Origin: Rhodovulum tesquicola
GTDB taxonomy: Bacteria; Pseudomonadota; Alphaproteobacteria; Rhodobacterales; Rhodobacteraceae
Direction of reading: 5' to 3'
Length of the DNA stretch: 64,000 nucleotides
Assembly: GCF_024128855.1 (NCBI RefSeq)
Contig: NZ_JAMYDV010000003.1
Location: 62,001-126,000, forward strand
Shown: in pieces, positions 8,557 through 17,013 of the stretch
Layout: each line of letters opens with the position of its first letter
Position numbering within the stretch: the first letter of the stretch is position 1
Notes under the pieces: model-generated
What the model saw: only the letters and a program-made list of their open reading frames with translations
The model's database searches: none
Told to the model about the DNA's origin: nothing
Position numbers and translations under genes: made by a program

Positions 8557-8627
8557 TCATAAAAGGTCGGCCCGTCCGACAGGGAGAAAGACATCAAGGG
8601 AAAGGGCTGCATCGCGGCCCTTTTTTC
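8557..8627 (+). ncRNA. Candidate ~70-nt small RNA (or attenuated leader of the IalB gene)
   Basis: Bounded by the promoter at 8522-8550 and an intrinsic terminator with stem GGGCTGC/GCGGCCC (8604-8610, 8614-8620) and six T. A second hairpin, ACCT/AGGT with an A-rich loop, lies near the 5' end (8554-8567). The segment between carries AGGGAGAAAG. It has no plausible ORF. Either a free-standing sRNA or a premature-termination leader for the downstream gene fits; sequence alone cannot separate these. Confidence 0.45.
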
Positions 8628-8738
8628 TTGTCCCGGGCAAGCCTTCGCCGTCGTCCCGCGATTGCCCGCTGACAGCCTCGCGCGGTCATGCTAGAGGGCG
8701 GCTTGCGAGGCAGCAAATGCAGCAAAGGCAGGCAGAGC

Positions 8739-9374
8739 ATGCGTGAACTTCTCAGACCAATCGGCCTTGTGGCCCTCATGTCGCTGGCCGGCCCCGTGCT
8801 GGCGCAGGACGCGGGCGGCACCCCCGAGGCGGGCGCCGAGGCGGCCGAGCCGCCGGTTGCGACCACGGCCGAGATCGAGCGCCTTCCGATGGGCGAGGAC
8901 GACGCGGACGATGCGCCCCGGGCCTATGTCAAGGAGGTCTTCCAGGATTGGCAGGTGGTCTGCGTCCGGGTGAACGGGGACCGGGAATCCTGCAACATGC
9001 AGCAATTGCTGCGGGATTCCGAGGACAACCCGGTGAGCCAGGTCTCGATGGCGCCGCTGCCGCCCGCCGCCGCGCCGCGCGCCGCGGCGGTCGAGATCGC
9101 GACGCCGCTGGAGACGTTGCTGAGCGAGGATCTGCGGCTGGGCATAGATGCCGCTGCGCCCAAGCGCTATCGCTTCAGCTTCTGCACGCCGCAGGCCTGC
9201 TATGCGCGCTTTGCGCTGACCGCCGAGGAGGTCGCAGCCTTCAAGGCCGGGCGTGCCGCCAAGGTCACCATCGTTCCGCTGGTGGCGCCGGACCAGACCG
9301 CGGAAATCGCGATGTCGCTGTCGGGCTTCACCGCCGCCTATGACCTGGTGGCCGCGACCCTCGCCGGGCAGTGA
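8739..9374 (+). CDS. Invasion-associated locus B (IalB) family protein
   Basis: A 211-residue secreted protein. The signal peptide MRELLRPIGLVALMSLAGPVLAQ is followed by an acidic Ala/Pro linker, then the IalB domain (about 75-211; FQDWQVVCVR, ESCNMQQLL, YRFSFCTPQACYARFAL, FKAGRAAKVTI). Cys pairs in CNMQ and CTPQAC are typical. The family includes Bartonella IalB but is common in free-living Rhodobacterales, so it gives no evidence for pathogenicity. ATG 8739 is chosen over upstream in-frame starts because it sits exactly at the signal peptide. Confidence 0.88.
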   Translation: MRELLRPIGLVALMSLAGPVLAQDAGGTPEAGAEAAEPPVATTAEIERLPMGEDDADDAPRAYVKEVFQDWQVVCVRVNGDRESCNMQQLLRDSEDNPVSQVSMAPLPPAAAPRAAAVEIATPLETLLSEDLRLGIDAAAPKRYRFSFCTPQACYARFALTAEEVAAFKAGRAAKVTIVPLVAPDQTAEIAMSLSGFTAAYDLVAATLAGQ

Positions 9375-9425
9375 GCCGAGACCTGCCGCGGTCCGGGGGG
9401 CAGGCCCCGGCCGCGGCGCACGCCA

Positions 9426-10634
9426 TCAGGCCCGGCGAAGCGCCAGAACCGCGTTCAGCCCGCCGAAGGCGAAGGCGTTGGACAGAACCACATCGACCTG
9501 CGCCTCGCGCGCCTCGTTCGGCACCACGTCGAGCATGCATTCGGGGTCGGGTTCCTCGTAGCCGATGGTCGGCGCGATCACCCCGTCCTTCAGCGCCATG
9601 ATGCAGGCCAGCAGCTCGACCGCGCCGGTGCCGCCGATCAGATGGCCATGCATCGACTTGGTCGACGAGATCATCAGCCGGTCGGCATGGGCGCCGAACA
9701 CATCCGCCACGGCGGCGCATTCGGTCTTGTCATTGGCGGCCGTGCCGGTGCCATGGGCGTTGATATAGCCCACATCGGTCGGTGCAAGCTTGGCATCGCG
9801 CAGCGCACCCGCGATCGCGCGGGCCGCGCCCTGGCGCGACGGCATGACGATGTCGGAGGCATCCGCCGTCATGGCGAAGCCCACGACTTCGGCGAGGATC
9901 TCGGCGCCGCGGGCGCGGGCGTGGTCGTATTCCTCGAACACGAAGACCGCCGCGCCCTCGCCCTGGACCATGCCGTTGCGATTGGCGCTGAACGGGCGGC
10001 AGGCATCCCTGGACATCACGCGCAGCCCTTCCCAGGCCTTGATCCCGCCGAAGCAGAGCATCGATTCCGAGCCGCCGGTCACGATCACCCGGCTGATGCC
10101 CGAGCGGATCAGGTGGAAGGCCTGCCCCATCGCGTGGTTCGAGGAGGCGCAGGCGGTGGCCACGGTGAAGGACGGCCCGCGCAGGTTGTAGGTCATCGAG
10201 ACATGGCTGGCCGCGGCATTGTTCATCAGCTTCGGCACGACGAAGGGATGGACGCGGTTCTTGCCCTCTTCGTAGACCGAGCGGTAATTCTCGTCGAGCG
10301 TGGTCATGCCCCCGCCGGACGTGCCCAGCACGACGCCGGCCTCGTGCGAAAGCTCGCCGCAGAAATCCAGCCCCGATTGCGCGATCGCCTCGCGCGCGGC
10401 CATCAGGGTGAACTGGGTGAAGCGGTCATAGAGCGCGATCTGCTGGCGGTTGAAATGCTCTTCGGGCTCGTAGCCCCTGACCTGCCCGCCGATGCGGATC
10501 GACAGCCGTTCGACATCGCGGATGTCGATCTCGCCGATGCCGCAGCGCCCCTCGCGGAAGGCCGCCAGCGTGGCGGGGACGTTGTGGCCGAGCGCGTTGA
10601 TCGTGCCCTGGCCGGTGATGACGACGCGCCTCAT
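9426..10634 (-). CDS. Beta-ketoacyl-ACP synthase (KAS II/NodE-like)
   Basis: A 402-residue condensing enzyme. The Cys nucleophile is C162 (TACASSNHA). H294 (HGTGTAANDK), K326 and H331 (STKSMHGHLIGGTGA) complete the KAS triad, and FGGLN near the C terminus is conserved. It is coupled by ATGA overlap to a dedicated acyl carrier protein and lies downstream of lpxD on the minus strand. This suggests specialised acyl-chain elongation for lipid A or another envelope lipid rather than housekeeping fabF. The closest named relatives by architecture are FabF and NodE. Confidence 0.88.
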   Translation of the reverse strand: MRRVVITGQGTINALGHNVPATLAAFREGRCGIGEIDIRDVERLSIRIGGQVRGYEPEEHFNRQQIALYDRFTQFTLMAAREAIAQSGLDFCGELSHEAGVVLGTSGGGMTTLDENYRSVYEEGKNRVHPFVVPKLMNNAAASHVSMTYNLRGPSFTVATACASSNHAMGQAFHLIRSGISRVIVTGGSESMLCFGGIKAWEGLRVMSRDACRPFSANRNGMVQGEGAAVFVFEEYDHARARGAEILAEVVGFAMTADASDIVMPSRQGAARAIAGALRDAKLAPTDVGYINAHGTGTAANDKTECAAVADVFGAHADRLMISSTKSMHGHLIGGTGAVELLACIMALKDGVIAPTIGYEEPDPECMLDVVPNEAREAQVDVVLSNAFAFGGLNAVLALRRA

Positions 10635-10897
10635 GCGTTCTGGTCGGCTACCAGCCCCTCGACCGCGCGGACGATGGCGGCCACCGACGAGATGTCGAAC
10701 TCGCTTTCCGAGGGGTCGTTGGCGTTGAACGGCACCTGGATGTCGAACGCCTCTTCGATGGCGAAGATCGATTCCACCAGCCCGAGGCTGTCGATGCCCA
10801 GATCCTCGAGCGTCGAGTCCATCTTGACGTCCGAAGGTTCGAGCACGGCCTGCTCGGCGATGATCGCGATCACCCTGTCCTTCACGCTGTCCGACAT
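10631..10897 (-). CDS. Acyl carrier protein (specialised)
   Basis: An 88-residue ACP. The phosphopantetheine site is S37 in DLGIDSLGLVE, flanked by acidic helices (FAIEEAFDIQVPF). It overlaps the ketosynthase start by 4 nt. A second-site ACP beside LpxD and a KAS resembles the rhizobial AcpXL system for very-long-chain lipid A acylation, but the chain length cannot be inferred. There is no fabD/fabG next to it, so it is not the primary fatty-acid ACP. Confidence 0.92.
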   Translation of the reverse strand: MSDSVKDRVIAIIAEQAVLEPSDVKMDSTLEDLGIDSLGLVESIFAIEEAFDIQVPFNANDPSESEFDISSVAAIVRAVEGLVADQNA

Positions 10898-10933
10898 CCC
10901 TTGCCTCTCTGGCTTATTTGATCGTGGGAGGAT

Positions 10934-12025
10934 CTAGTCGCTTCGCGACAGCTTTGAAACCGCTTTCTGCAATGCAGCCACCTGCGCGAAAAGCCGCGGC
11001 AGACGGCGCAGGCCCTTGTAGGCCTCGACATGGGCGTCCATGCGCATCGCGGGATAGCCCAGCAGGACCCGGCCCGCGGGCGCGTTGGTGAAGATCTTGG
11101 TCGCGCCGCCCGCGATCACGTCGTCGCCGACAAAGATGTTGTCATTGACGCCGACCTGGCCCGCGAACACCACCCGGTCGCCGATCCGCACCGAGCCCGC
11201 GATGCCAACCTGCCCGCAAAGCAGGCAGTCGCGGCCGATCCGGACGTTGTGGCCGACATGGACGAGGTTGTCGAGCTTGGTGCCCGCGCCGATCACGGTG
11301 TCGCGGATCGTGCCGCGGTCGATGCAGCTATTGGCGCCGATCTCGACATCGTCGCCGATGGTCACGCTGCCCAGCGAATGGATGCGCGTCCAGCTTTGCG
11401 CGCCCGCCGCGCCCGCATCGCCCAGCGTGGCGCGCACGTTCTCGACGGCGGATTTCTCGGGCGTGACGAAGGAGAACCCGTCGGCGCCGATCACCGCGCC
11501 GGGTTGCACGATCACGCGGTCGCCCAGCGTGACGCGCGCGCCGATCCTGACGCCCGCCAGGATCAGCGCATCCGCGCCGATGCGGGCCTCTTCGGCGATC
11601 ACGGCATGGGCGGAGATGCGCGCGCGGGGGCCGATCTCGGCGCGGGGGCCGATGACGACGAGCGGGCCGATCGCGGCGCCGTCGCCGATCCGGGCGTCGG
11701 GGTCGATCACGGCGGAGGGATGGATGCCCGGCGCGATCTCGGGACCGGGATCCATCAGGCGGGTCAGGCCCGAGAGCGCATAGCGCGGGCGCGGCACGAA
11801 GAGCGCCGCGCGCAGCCCCAGCGCGCGCCGGTCGGCACCGTCCCACAGGATCGCGGCCTGTGCGCCGCCGCGGGCCAGCCCCTCGGCATAGTCGGGCTTC
11901 ATCGCGAGGGCCAGCGCGTCGGGCCCGGCCTCGGCCGGTTCCGCGGCGCGCGTGATCGTCAGCGATCCGTCGCCTTCGAGACGCGCGCCGAGCGCGGTCG
12001 CGATCTGGTCGAGTGTGAACGCCAT
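10934..12025 (-). CDS. lpxD: UDP-3-O-(3-hydroxyacyl)glucosamine N-acyltransferase
   Basis: 363 residues. An N-terminal uridine-binding LpxD domain (1-95; FTLDQIATALGARLEG) is followed by a left-handed beta-helix of hexapeptide repeats (IG-A/D-xx pattern, about 100-325). The catalytic His in LVHVGHN is most likely H259, equivalent to E. coli H239. It transfers a hydroxyacyl chain from ACP in lipid A synthesis. It heads the minus-strand group lpxD-acp-KAS and lies far from a typical bamA-lpxD-fabZ-lpxA cluster as far as this window shows. It may therefore be a second copy, or a relocated single copy. Confidence 0.9.
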   Translation of the reverse strand: MAFTLDQIATALGARLEGDGSLTITRAAEPAEAGPDALALAMKPDYAEGLARGGAQAAILWDGADRRALGLRAALFVPRPRYALSGLTRLMDPGPEIAPGIHPSAVIDPDARIGDGAAIGPLVVIGPRAEIGPRARISAHAVIAEEARIGADALILAGVRIGARVTLGDRVIVQPGAVIGADGFSFVTPEKSAVENVRATLGDAGAAGAQSWTRIHSLGSVTIGDDVEIGANSCIDRGTIRDTVIGAGTKLDNLVHVGHNVRIGRDCLLCGQVGIAGSVRIGDRVVFAGQVGVNDNIFVGDDVIAGGATKIFTNAPAGRVLLGYPAMRMDAHVEAYKGLRRLPRLFAQVAALQKAVSKLSRSD

Positions 12026-12084
12026 GCCGCCCCCCTGCCCGCGACCGGCGCGGCCTGCGCCGTCCGGTCCTGTCGGGTCGCGAT

Positions 12085-13695
12085 TTACCCCCGAACCGGG
12101 GCGAGCGCCACCCCGGCGGCCTGCAACGCGTCGAAAATCGCCGCGTCACGGCCATAGACATCGCGGCGATACTGCACCCGCCCGGCGGGATCGGTGACGG
12201 CGGTGCGATAGATGATGTGGATCGGCAGCGGCTGTTCCAGATCGACCCGCGTCTCGCGCCCGGTGGCAAGCCGCGCGGCGAAGAAGCCCTTGGGGTCGTC
12301 GGTCTGGGCGGCAAGCAGCGCATAGGCGAAGTCGAACGGATCGCCCAGACGGATGCAGCCATGGCTGAACGTGCGCACCTCGCGCGCGAACAGCGATTTC
12401 GACGGGGTGTCGTGCAGGTAGATGTTGTAGGGGTTGGGGAACATGAACTTCACCAGCCCCAGCGCGTTGGCCTGCGAGGGCGGCTGCTTGAGGGCGAAGG
12501 GGAAGGTGCGCGCGGTATAGCGCGAGAAATCCACCGCGCCGCGGCTGACCACCCGGCCGCGGGCATCCACCAGTTGCAGATAGCCATGCGCGTTCGGGTT
12601 GGCCTGCATCTTGGGCAGGTATTCCTTGACCGTGATCGAGCGCGGGACGTTCCAGGTGGGATTGATGACCATGTGATCCATGACGTCCGAGAACTCGGGC
12701 GTGCGCTGGTCGCCGACATTCTTGCCCACGACCGAGCGGGTCTGGAACACCACCTCGCCCGCGTCGACGATGCGGGCGTGGAAATCGGTGATGTTGACCA
12801 GAACATGCCGGTCGCCCCGCTCGTCGCCGAGCCAGCGCTCGCGCTCCATCGCGACGAGGATGGATTTCAGCCGCTCCTCGGGGGCGATGTTGATCTCGTC
12901 CACGGTGCCCGCACCGGCGACGCCGTCGGGTTCCAGCCCGTGATCGAGCTGGAACGCCTGCACCGCCTTTTGCAGCGCCGCGTCATAGCTGGCTGCGGCG
13001 GACCGGGCGAGATAGCCCATGGCGATCATGCGGTTGCGCAGTGCGACCACGGCTGTGCCGGTCTGGCCGGGGCGCAGCGTGCCGGACGGCACGCGTGGGC
13101 CCCAGCCCCCCTCGGCGATGAGTTGTTCGAGGCGCGTCTTCTCGCGCAGGAGGCGGGCATATTCGGGGCTGCGCGGGGCGAGGCTACGCAGGACGGCGCC
13201 GGGATTGTCGGCCGCGGCCAGCCGGGCCAGCAGGTCGGCCGGGTCGGGCCGGTCGATCTGGCGCTTGATATCGGTGACCACGCGGCGCGGGTCGATCACG
13301 CCCGAGCCGATGTCGCGGGCGTAGGACAGGAACATCCGCGTCGCCATCACCTCGGCCCGGCCGATATCGCGCAGCGTGCGCGCCTCGCGGAAGGCGGCGA
13401 TCAGCGCATGGGGATCGTGCCGCGTGGCGGGCAGACCGTGATCGGGCGCCTGCGCCAGCGCGGTCAGAAGCGCGGCGCGCCGCTCCGCGGCGTCGGCCTT
13501 TGTCCAGAAGGCGGCATAGTCGCGGTCGCGGTAGAAGGCGGCGACGGCCGCGTCGTCCGACGCCGCCTCGGCCACGGCCTGGCGAAAGGCGGCCTGGTCC
13601 ATGGCCGCATGGGACGGCAGCGGACCGGCCAGACCCAGAACGACGGCAACGGCGCCGGCCAGCAAGCCGCAACGCAGATCAACAAGACGCATCAA
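12085..13695 (-). CDS. L,D-transpeptidase with peptidoglycan-binding domain (YcbB/LdtD-like)
   Basis: A 536-residue exported enzyme. Signal peptide (1-31, ending SHA), a helical region, a PG_binding_1 domain (about 205-265; LRPGQTGTAVVALRNRMIAMGY), and a YkuD catalytic domain (about 285-465) with SHGCIRLGD, the nucleophile being C447. It forms 3-3 cross-links in periplasmic peptidoglycan. Length and the capping-loop insertion fit the YcbB class rather than the short ErfK type. It is divergent from the DUF882 gene, another envelope enzyme. Confidence 0.93.
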   Translation of the reverse strand: MMRLVDLRCGLLAGAVAVVLGLAGPLPSHAAMDQAAFRQAVAEAASDDAAVAAFYRDRDYAAFWTKADAAERRAALLTALAQAPDHGLPATRHDPHALIAAFREARTLRDIGRAEVMATRMFLSYARDIGSGVIDPRRVVTDIKRQIDRPDPADLLARLAAADNPGAVLRSLAPRSPEYARLLREKTRLEQLIAEGGWGPRVPSGTLRPGQTGTAVVALRNRMIAMGYLARSAAASYDAALQKAVQAFQLDHGLEPDGVAGAGTVDEINIAPEERLKSILVAMERERWLGDERGDRHVLVNITDFHARIVDAGEVVFQTRSVVGKNVGDQRTPEFSDVMDHMVINPTWNVPRSITVKEYLPKMQANPNAHGYLQLVDARGRVVSRGAVDFSRYTARTFPFALKQPPSQANALGLVKFMFPNPYNIYLHDTPSKSLFAREVRTFSHGCIRLGDPFDFAYALLAAQTDDPKGFFAARLATGRETRVDLEQPLPIHIIYRTAVTDPAGRVQYRRDVYGRDAAIFDALQAAGVALAPVRG

Positions 13696-14021
13696 CCCAT
13701 TCCCCTGTCAGGCTTTCCGGTCGCGCAATACCGCCCAACCATCGGCCAATCCATCCGACCTGTCCACATGGAAATCCACAGCCTTGCATCGGGAACGCGC
13801 CCCCTGTTGCAGGATTCCAGCGGTCGGCAAGAAACCAAACTAAACCCCAAGTATGAGCAAGTTCTTGCCGGTTTGCCACAGCGCGGCTGTCTGCGTCGAA
13901 TCGATGCTTGGCGCAAATGGGCAAATATGCGATAGACGCTTTGGGTCGGAACGACTGGTCCGAGGAAAAAAACGCCGTGAAATCGCGGCATTGGAACGAA
14001 ACTGGGGCGGGCGGAGAAAAC
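13696..14021. promoter_or_regulatory. Divergent control region of ldt and the DUF882 gene
   Basis: 326 bp without a supported gene. A candidate rightward promoter, TTGGCG (13908-13913), 17-bp spacer, GATAGA (13931-13936), would give an 80-nt leader ending in the GGAGAAAAC ribosome site before ATG 14022. The part next to ldt is less GC-rich (ACCAAACTAAACCCC near 13835) and may hold the leftward promoter. No strong inverted repeat was seen. Confidence 0.45.
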
Positions 14022-14588
14022 ATGAACATGACCCGGAACGGCATATCGCGCCGTGGCCTTCTGGCCGCGTTCGCAGCCACCACCGTCGTGGCGGCACCGA
14101 CTTTCGCAAATGCCTTTGGCGTCCTTCGGGGCGCGGGCGACATCCGGCGGATCCGGATGTATTCGGGGCGCACCGGCGAAAGCATCGACACGATCTACTG
14201 GATCGAAGGCGATTACATCAAGGAAGCGGTTAAGGAAATCAACCACTTCATGCGCGACTGGCGGAACGGCCAGACGATCTCGATGGATCTGCGCAATCTC
14301 GACATCATGACGGCGGCGCACAGGCTGCTGGATGTGGACGAGCCCTACATGCTGCTGTCGGGCTATCGCAGCCCGCAGACCAACGCGATGCTGCGCTCGC
14401 GGTCGGGCGGCGTGGCCAAGAACTCGCTGCACATGAAGGGTCAGGCCGCGGACCTGCGGCTGAAGAGCCGGTCGGTGGGCCAGATGGCGCGGGCGGCAAG
14501 CGCGTGCAGTGCGGGCGGCGTCGGGAGCTATTCCGGCTCGAATTTCGTGCATATGGATTGCGGCCCGGTGCGCAGCTGGGGCCGCTGA
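14022..14588 (+). CDS. Tat-exported DUF882/YcbK (peptidase M15-like) protein
   Basis: 188 residues. Twin-arginine signal (R10-R11 in ISRRGLLAAFAATTVVAAPTFANA) followed by a DUF882/M15-type domain with the metal-binding pattern SGYRSPQTNAML, SLHMKGQAADL (HxxGxAxD) and FVHMDCGPV. It is probably a periplasmic zinc D-Ala-D-Ala carboxypeptidase or endopeptidase acting on peptidoglycan, consistent with its divergent partner L,D-transpeptidase. ATG 14022 is chosen because an upstream in-frame ATG would bury the Tat motif and lacks a ribosome site. Confidence 0.9.
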   Translation: MNMTRNGISRRGLLAAFAATTVVAAPTFANAFGVLRGAGDIRRIRMYSGRTGESIDTIYWIEGDYIKEAVKEINHFMRDWRNGQTISMDLRNLDIMTAAHRLLDVDEPYMLLSGYRSPQTNAMLRSRSGGVAKNSLHMKGQAADLRLKSRSVGQMARAASACSAGGVGSYSGSNFVHMDCGPVRSWGR

Positions 14589-14612
14589 GGCCAGACCGCC
14601 GATACGGAACGA

Positions 14613-14638
14613 ACAAGGCGCCCCGCGGGGCGCCTTTT
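14613..14638 (+). terminator. Intrinsic terminator after the DUF882 gene
   Basis: AAGGCGCCCCGCGGGGCGCC followed by TTTT forms an 8-bp-plus G/C stem, 25 nt after the stop. The symmetry with AA on the left means it may also serve the convergent cytochrome b gene. Confidence 0.75.
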
Positions 14639-14660
14639 CGCGTTTCGGGGCGCGGGCCTT

Positions 14661-15380
14661 TCAGTCGACCAGCCGCCAGGTTTCGTGCCGTTCGAGATAG
14701 GCTTCCTGCTCGGGGGTCAGGGCGACCTTCTCGGTGCCGGTGATCATCGGGCGCACGCCGTCGCGGAAGGAATGGCCGATGGTCAGCAGATAGATGTGCA
14801 GGATCACGAAGCCCGACACGATATAGGCCACCGCCAGGTGGATATTGGCCACCACCTCCAGCAGGAAGGGCGCGTTGGGCAGGGTTTCCCAGAAATTGTA
14901 GGTCAGGTAGACCAGCCCCGTGCCCCAGACCAGCGGGAAGACCACGGTCTTCAGCGCGGAATAGGCCATCGCCTGAAGCGGGTTCAGCCGCTGCGCGAGG
15001 CTTTTCTGGTAGGGGTGATGTTCGCCCTTGAACACGCCATAGGCATAGTAGCGCGCCACCGCGAAAAGCCCCAGCACGCGCGGCAGGAACACCTTCCAGC
15101 TGCCCGTGGTGACCAGCCAGAAGGTGGCAAAGACCCACAAGAGCAACAGCGCCAGCGCGACGATCGTGTGCAGCCGCACCGCCAGTTCGAAGCTGATCAG
15201 CCCGTGAACGCCGTTCATGCCCAGCCCGGTGAACATCAGGACGACGATGGACCCCGCCTGCGACCAGTGCCAGAGCCGCTCGAAGCGGGGATAGATCAGC
15301 ACCTCGCGTTCGGCGCAGTCGGGGCATGGCGTGAGCCCGCGTTCGAACGGCGCGGGAGGTTTCACGGCGTCGTCAGTCAT
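14661..15380 (-). CDS. Membrane cytochrome b (b561/b6-like) partner of the octaheme cytochrome
   Basis: 239 residues with a CPDC motif (19-22) ahead of four or five membrane helices. Helix His residues (ERLWHWSQAG, VRLHTIVAL, VANIHLAVAY, FVILHIYLL) are suitable b-heme ligands. It overlaps the end of the octaheme cytochrome gene by 8 bp. It probably passes electrons between the quinone pool and the periplasmic octaheme protein. Similar b-type subunits serve Ni-Fe hydrogenase and formate dehydrogenase, but neither is nearby. Confidence 0.85.
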   Translation of the reverse strand: MTDDAVKPPAPFERGLTPCPDCAEREVLIYPRFERLWHWSQAGSIVVLMFTGLGMNGVHGLISFELAVRLHTIVALALLLLWVFATFWLVTTGSWKVFLPRVLGLFAVARYYAYGVFKGEHHPYQKSLAQRLNPLQAMAYSALKTVVFPLVWGTGLVYLTYNFWETLPNAPFLLEVVANIHLAVAYIVSGFVILHIYLLTIGHSFRDGVRPMITGTEKVALTPEQEAYLERHETWRLVD

Positions 15381-17013
15381 GGGTCTTCCCTCCCTTTCCG
15401 CCGCGGGTGATGATCCGCAGCACCGTGTGAAGCAGCACGCCCGAGGCCATCGCGAGGAAGAAGGCGATGCCGATCAGGGCGCCCGGGCTGGTCGGGTTCG
15501 AGCCGGGCAGGTAGACGCCGGTGATCCCCGCCATGCGGCCCTGCGGGGCGTGGCATTCGCGGCAATCGACCGCATCGCTTGCGGGCGCGACCATATGGGT
15601 GATGGGCCAGTACATATGGGTATCGACGAAACCGTATTGCCCGGAATAGTCCTTGCCCGCGGCCGCCATTCCCGCCTCGATCGCCTTGGCCCAGTCGAAA
15701 TTCGTCCAGTAGGCGGTATCCGTCGTGGGACCCCAGACATTGGCATAGGCCAGATGGTTCAGGCCCGCGTCATAAGCCTGCCGCCCCTCCATCCGCTTGA
15801 AGGGCCAGATCCGCGACCGGCCGTCATCCGGGCTGCCCTCGATGCGGTTGATCTCGACCACCTGGGTCGGGTCGATCACCTTGTCGGTGAGGGTGTATTC
15901 GACCTGGCCGTTGAACCAGGCGTAATGCGGCACGACATTCTCGCCCCATTCGAAATCGCCCTTGGTGGCGAGATAGGTGTGCAGCGCCTTGCCGTCGCCC
16001 TGGACATAGTTCTCCTCATGCGCGGGCTTGCCGTCCGCATCCATCCGGCCTGCGGTCGACCAGTCCCAGCCGGTCTTGGTCGCCACCCCGCCCCGGGCGA
16101 AGCTGGGAATGTGGCAGGTCTGGCAGGCGATGCGGTCGACATGGTCGTTCAGCTTCATGCCGGTGACCGACAGCGCCTTGTGCGGCGCGGTGCCGTGGCA
16201 GCTTTCGCAGGTGGCGACGTCCTGGCGGATCTGGCCGGGCTTGCCGGTGCCCTCGGGGTCCATCGCGTGGACGTCATAGCGCGAGCCCGCGAAGATGTGC
16301 CGGTCGGAATGGTGGCAGGTCGAACAGGTGAAATTCTCGCCCTCGGCCGACATGTGGACATCGACGTCAAGGCCGGGATGGAACAGGGCGGAACTGAGAT
16401 CGCCATGTTTCACGTTGTCCCCGCCGCCGCCGTAGAAATGGCAGGAGCCGCAATTCTCGCGCCCGGGCGCGCCCACGCTTTGCGCGGCCTTCTTCAGGTC
16501 CACCGCCCAGGCGTCCGCTCCGGTGATGGTCTTGCCCTTCGCCTCCAGCGGCGGGTGGCCCGCGGCCGAGTCGAGCTTGGTGTATTGGCCCGAGGTGTCA
16601 TGGCAGACCAGGCAATCGACCGCCGTGGCCTCGCTCGGCGGAGGGGCGCTCATGTCGGTCCAGCCATAGCCGGTGTGGCAGGAGGTGCAGCGCGCCTCGT
16701 TCGAGGCCACCGTGCCGCAGAACGAGTTCACCACATGGCTCTTGCCGAGGATCTGGCCGGTCGAGGGATTCTCGAACTCCCATTTCCAGTGGATCGAGTG
16801 CTTGACCTGCGTCGCGGCCTCGGTGTGGCAGGACAGGCAGGCCGCCGTCACCTCGGGGCCGGAAGCGAAATCCTTCTGCAATTCCTTGAGCTTGGAATGA
16901 TCCGTGGTGCTTTGCGACAGCTGCGGGGCCTGGCCCTGTGCGGCCGCCCCGAATGCCCAGACCAGCCCCAGACCCAACGCAAGCGCGACCGCGCGAAGGC
17001 CGTATCCACCCAT
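15373..17013 (-). CDS. Octaheme c-type cytochrome, tetrathionate-reductase (OTR) family
   Basis: 546 residues with a signal peptide (MGGYGLRAVALALGLGLVWA...AQG). Eight CXXCH sites are present in order: CLSCH, CTSCH, CLVCH, CGSCH, CSTCH, CESCH, CQTCH and CRECH. A C-terminal transmembrane anchor (GALIGIAFFLAMASGVLLHT) follows. This matches the octaheme tetrathionate reductase family, enzymes active in vitro on tetrathionate, nitrite and hydroxylamine; the true substrate is unknown. ATG 17013 is chosen for the signal peptide and its GGGAGGAG ribosome site. It is coupled to cytochrome b. Confidence 0.9.
   Translation of the reverse strand: MGGYGLRAVALALGLGLVWAFGAAAQGQAPQLSQSTTDHSKLKELQKDFASGPEVTAACLSCHTEAATQVKHSIHWKWEFENPSTGQILGKSHVVNSFCGTVASNEARCTSCHTGYGWTDMSAPPPSEATAVDCLVCHDTSGQYTKLDSAAGHPPLEAKGKTITGADAWAVDLKKAAQSVGAPGRENCGSCHFYGGGGDNVKHGDLSSALFHPGLDVDVHMSAEGENFTCSTCHHSDRHIFAGSRYDVHAMDPEGTGKPGQIRQDVATCESCHGTAPHKALSVTGMKLNDHVDRIACQTCHIPSFARGGVATKTGWDWSTAGRMDADGKPAHEENYVQGDGKALHTYLATKGDFEWGENVVPHYAWFNGQVEYTLTDKVIDPTQVVEINRIEGSPDDGRSRIWPFKRMEGRQAYDAGLNHLAYANVWGPTTDTAYWTNFDWAKAIEAGMAAAGKDYSGQYGFVDTHMYWPITHMVAPASDAVDCRECHAPQGRMAGITGVYLPGSNPTSPGALIGIAFFLAMASGVLLHTVLRIITRGGKGGKTHD

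Noticed and set aside
8337-8612. A 91-codon minus-strand reading frame upstream of the HerA-like gene
   Set aside because: It runs through both intrinsic-terminator stems and has an arginine/glycine-rich composition typical of out-of-phase GC-rich DNA. It has no ribosome site.
8739-9374. Virulence factor based on the IalB name
   Set aside because: The family is common in free-living Rhodobacterales; no host-association genes are in the window.
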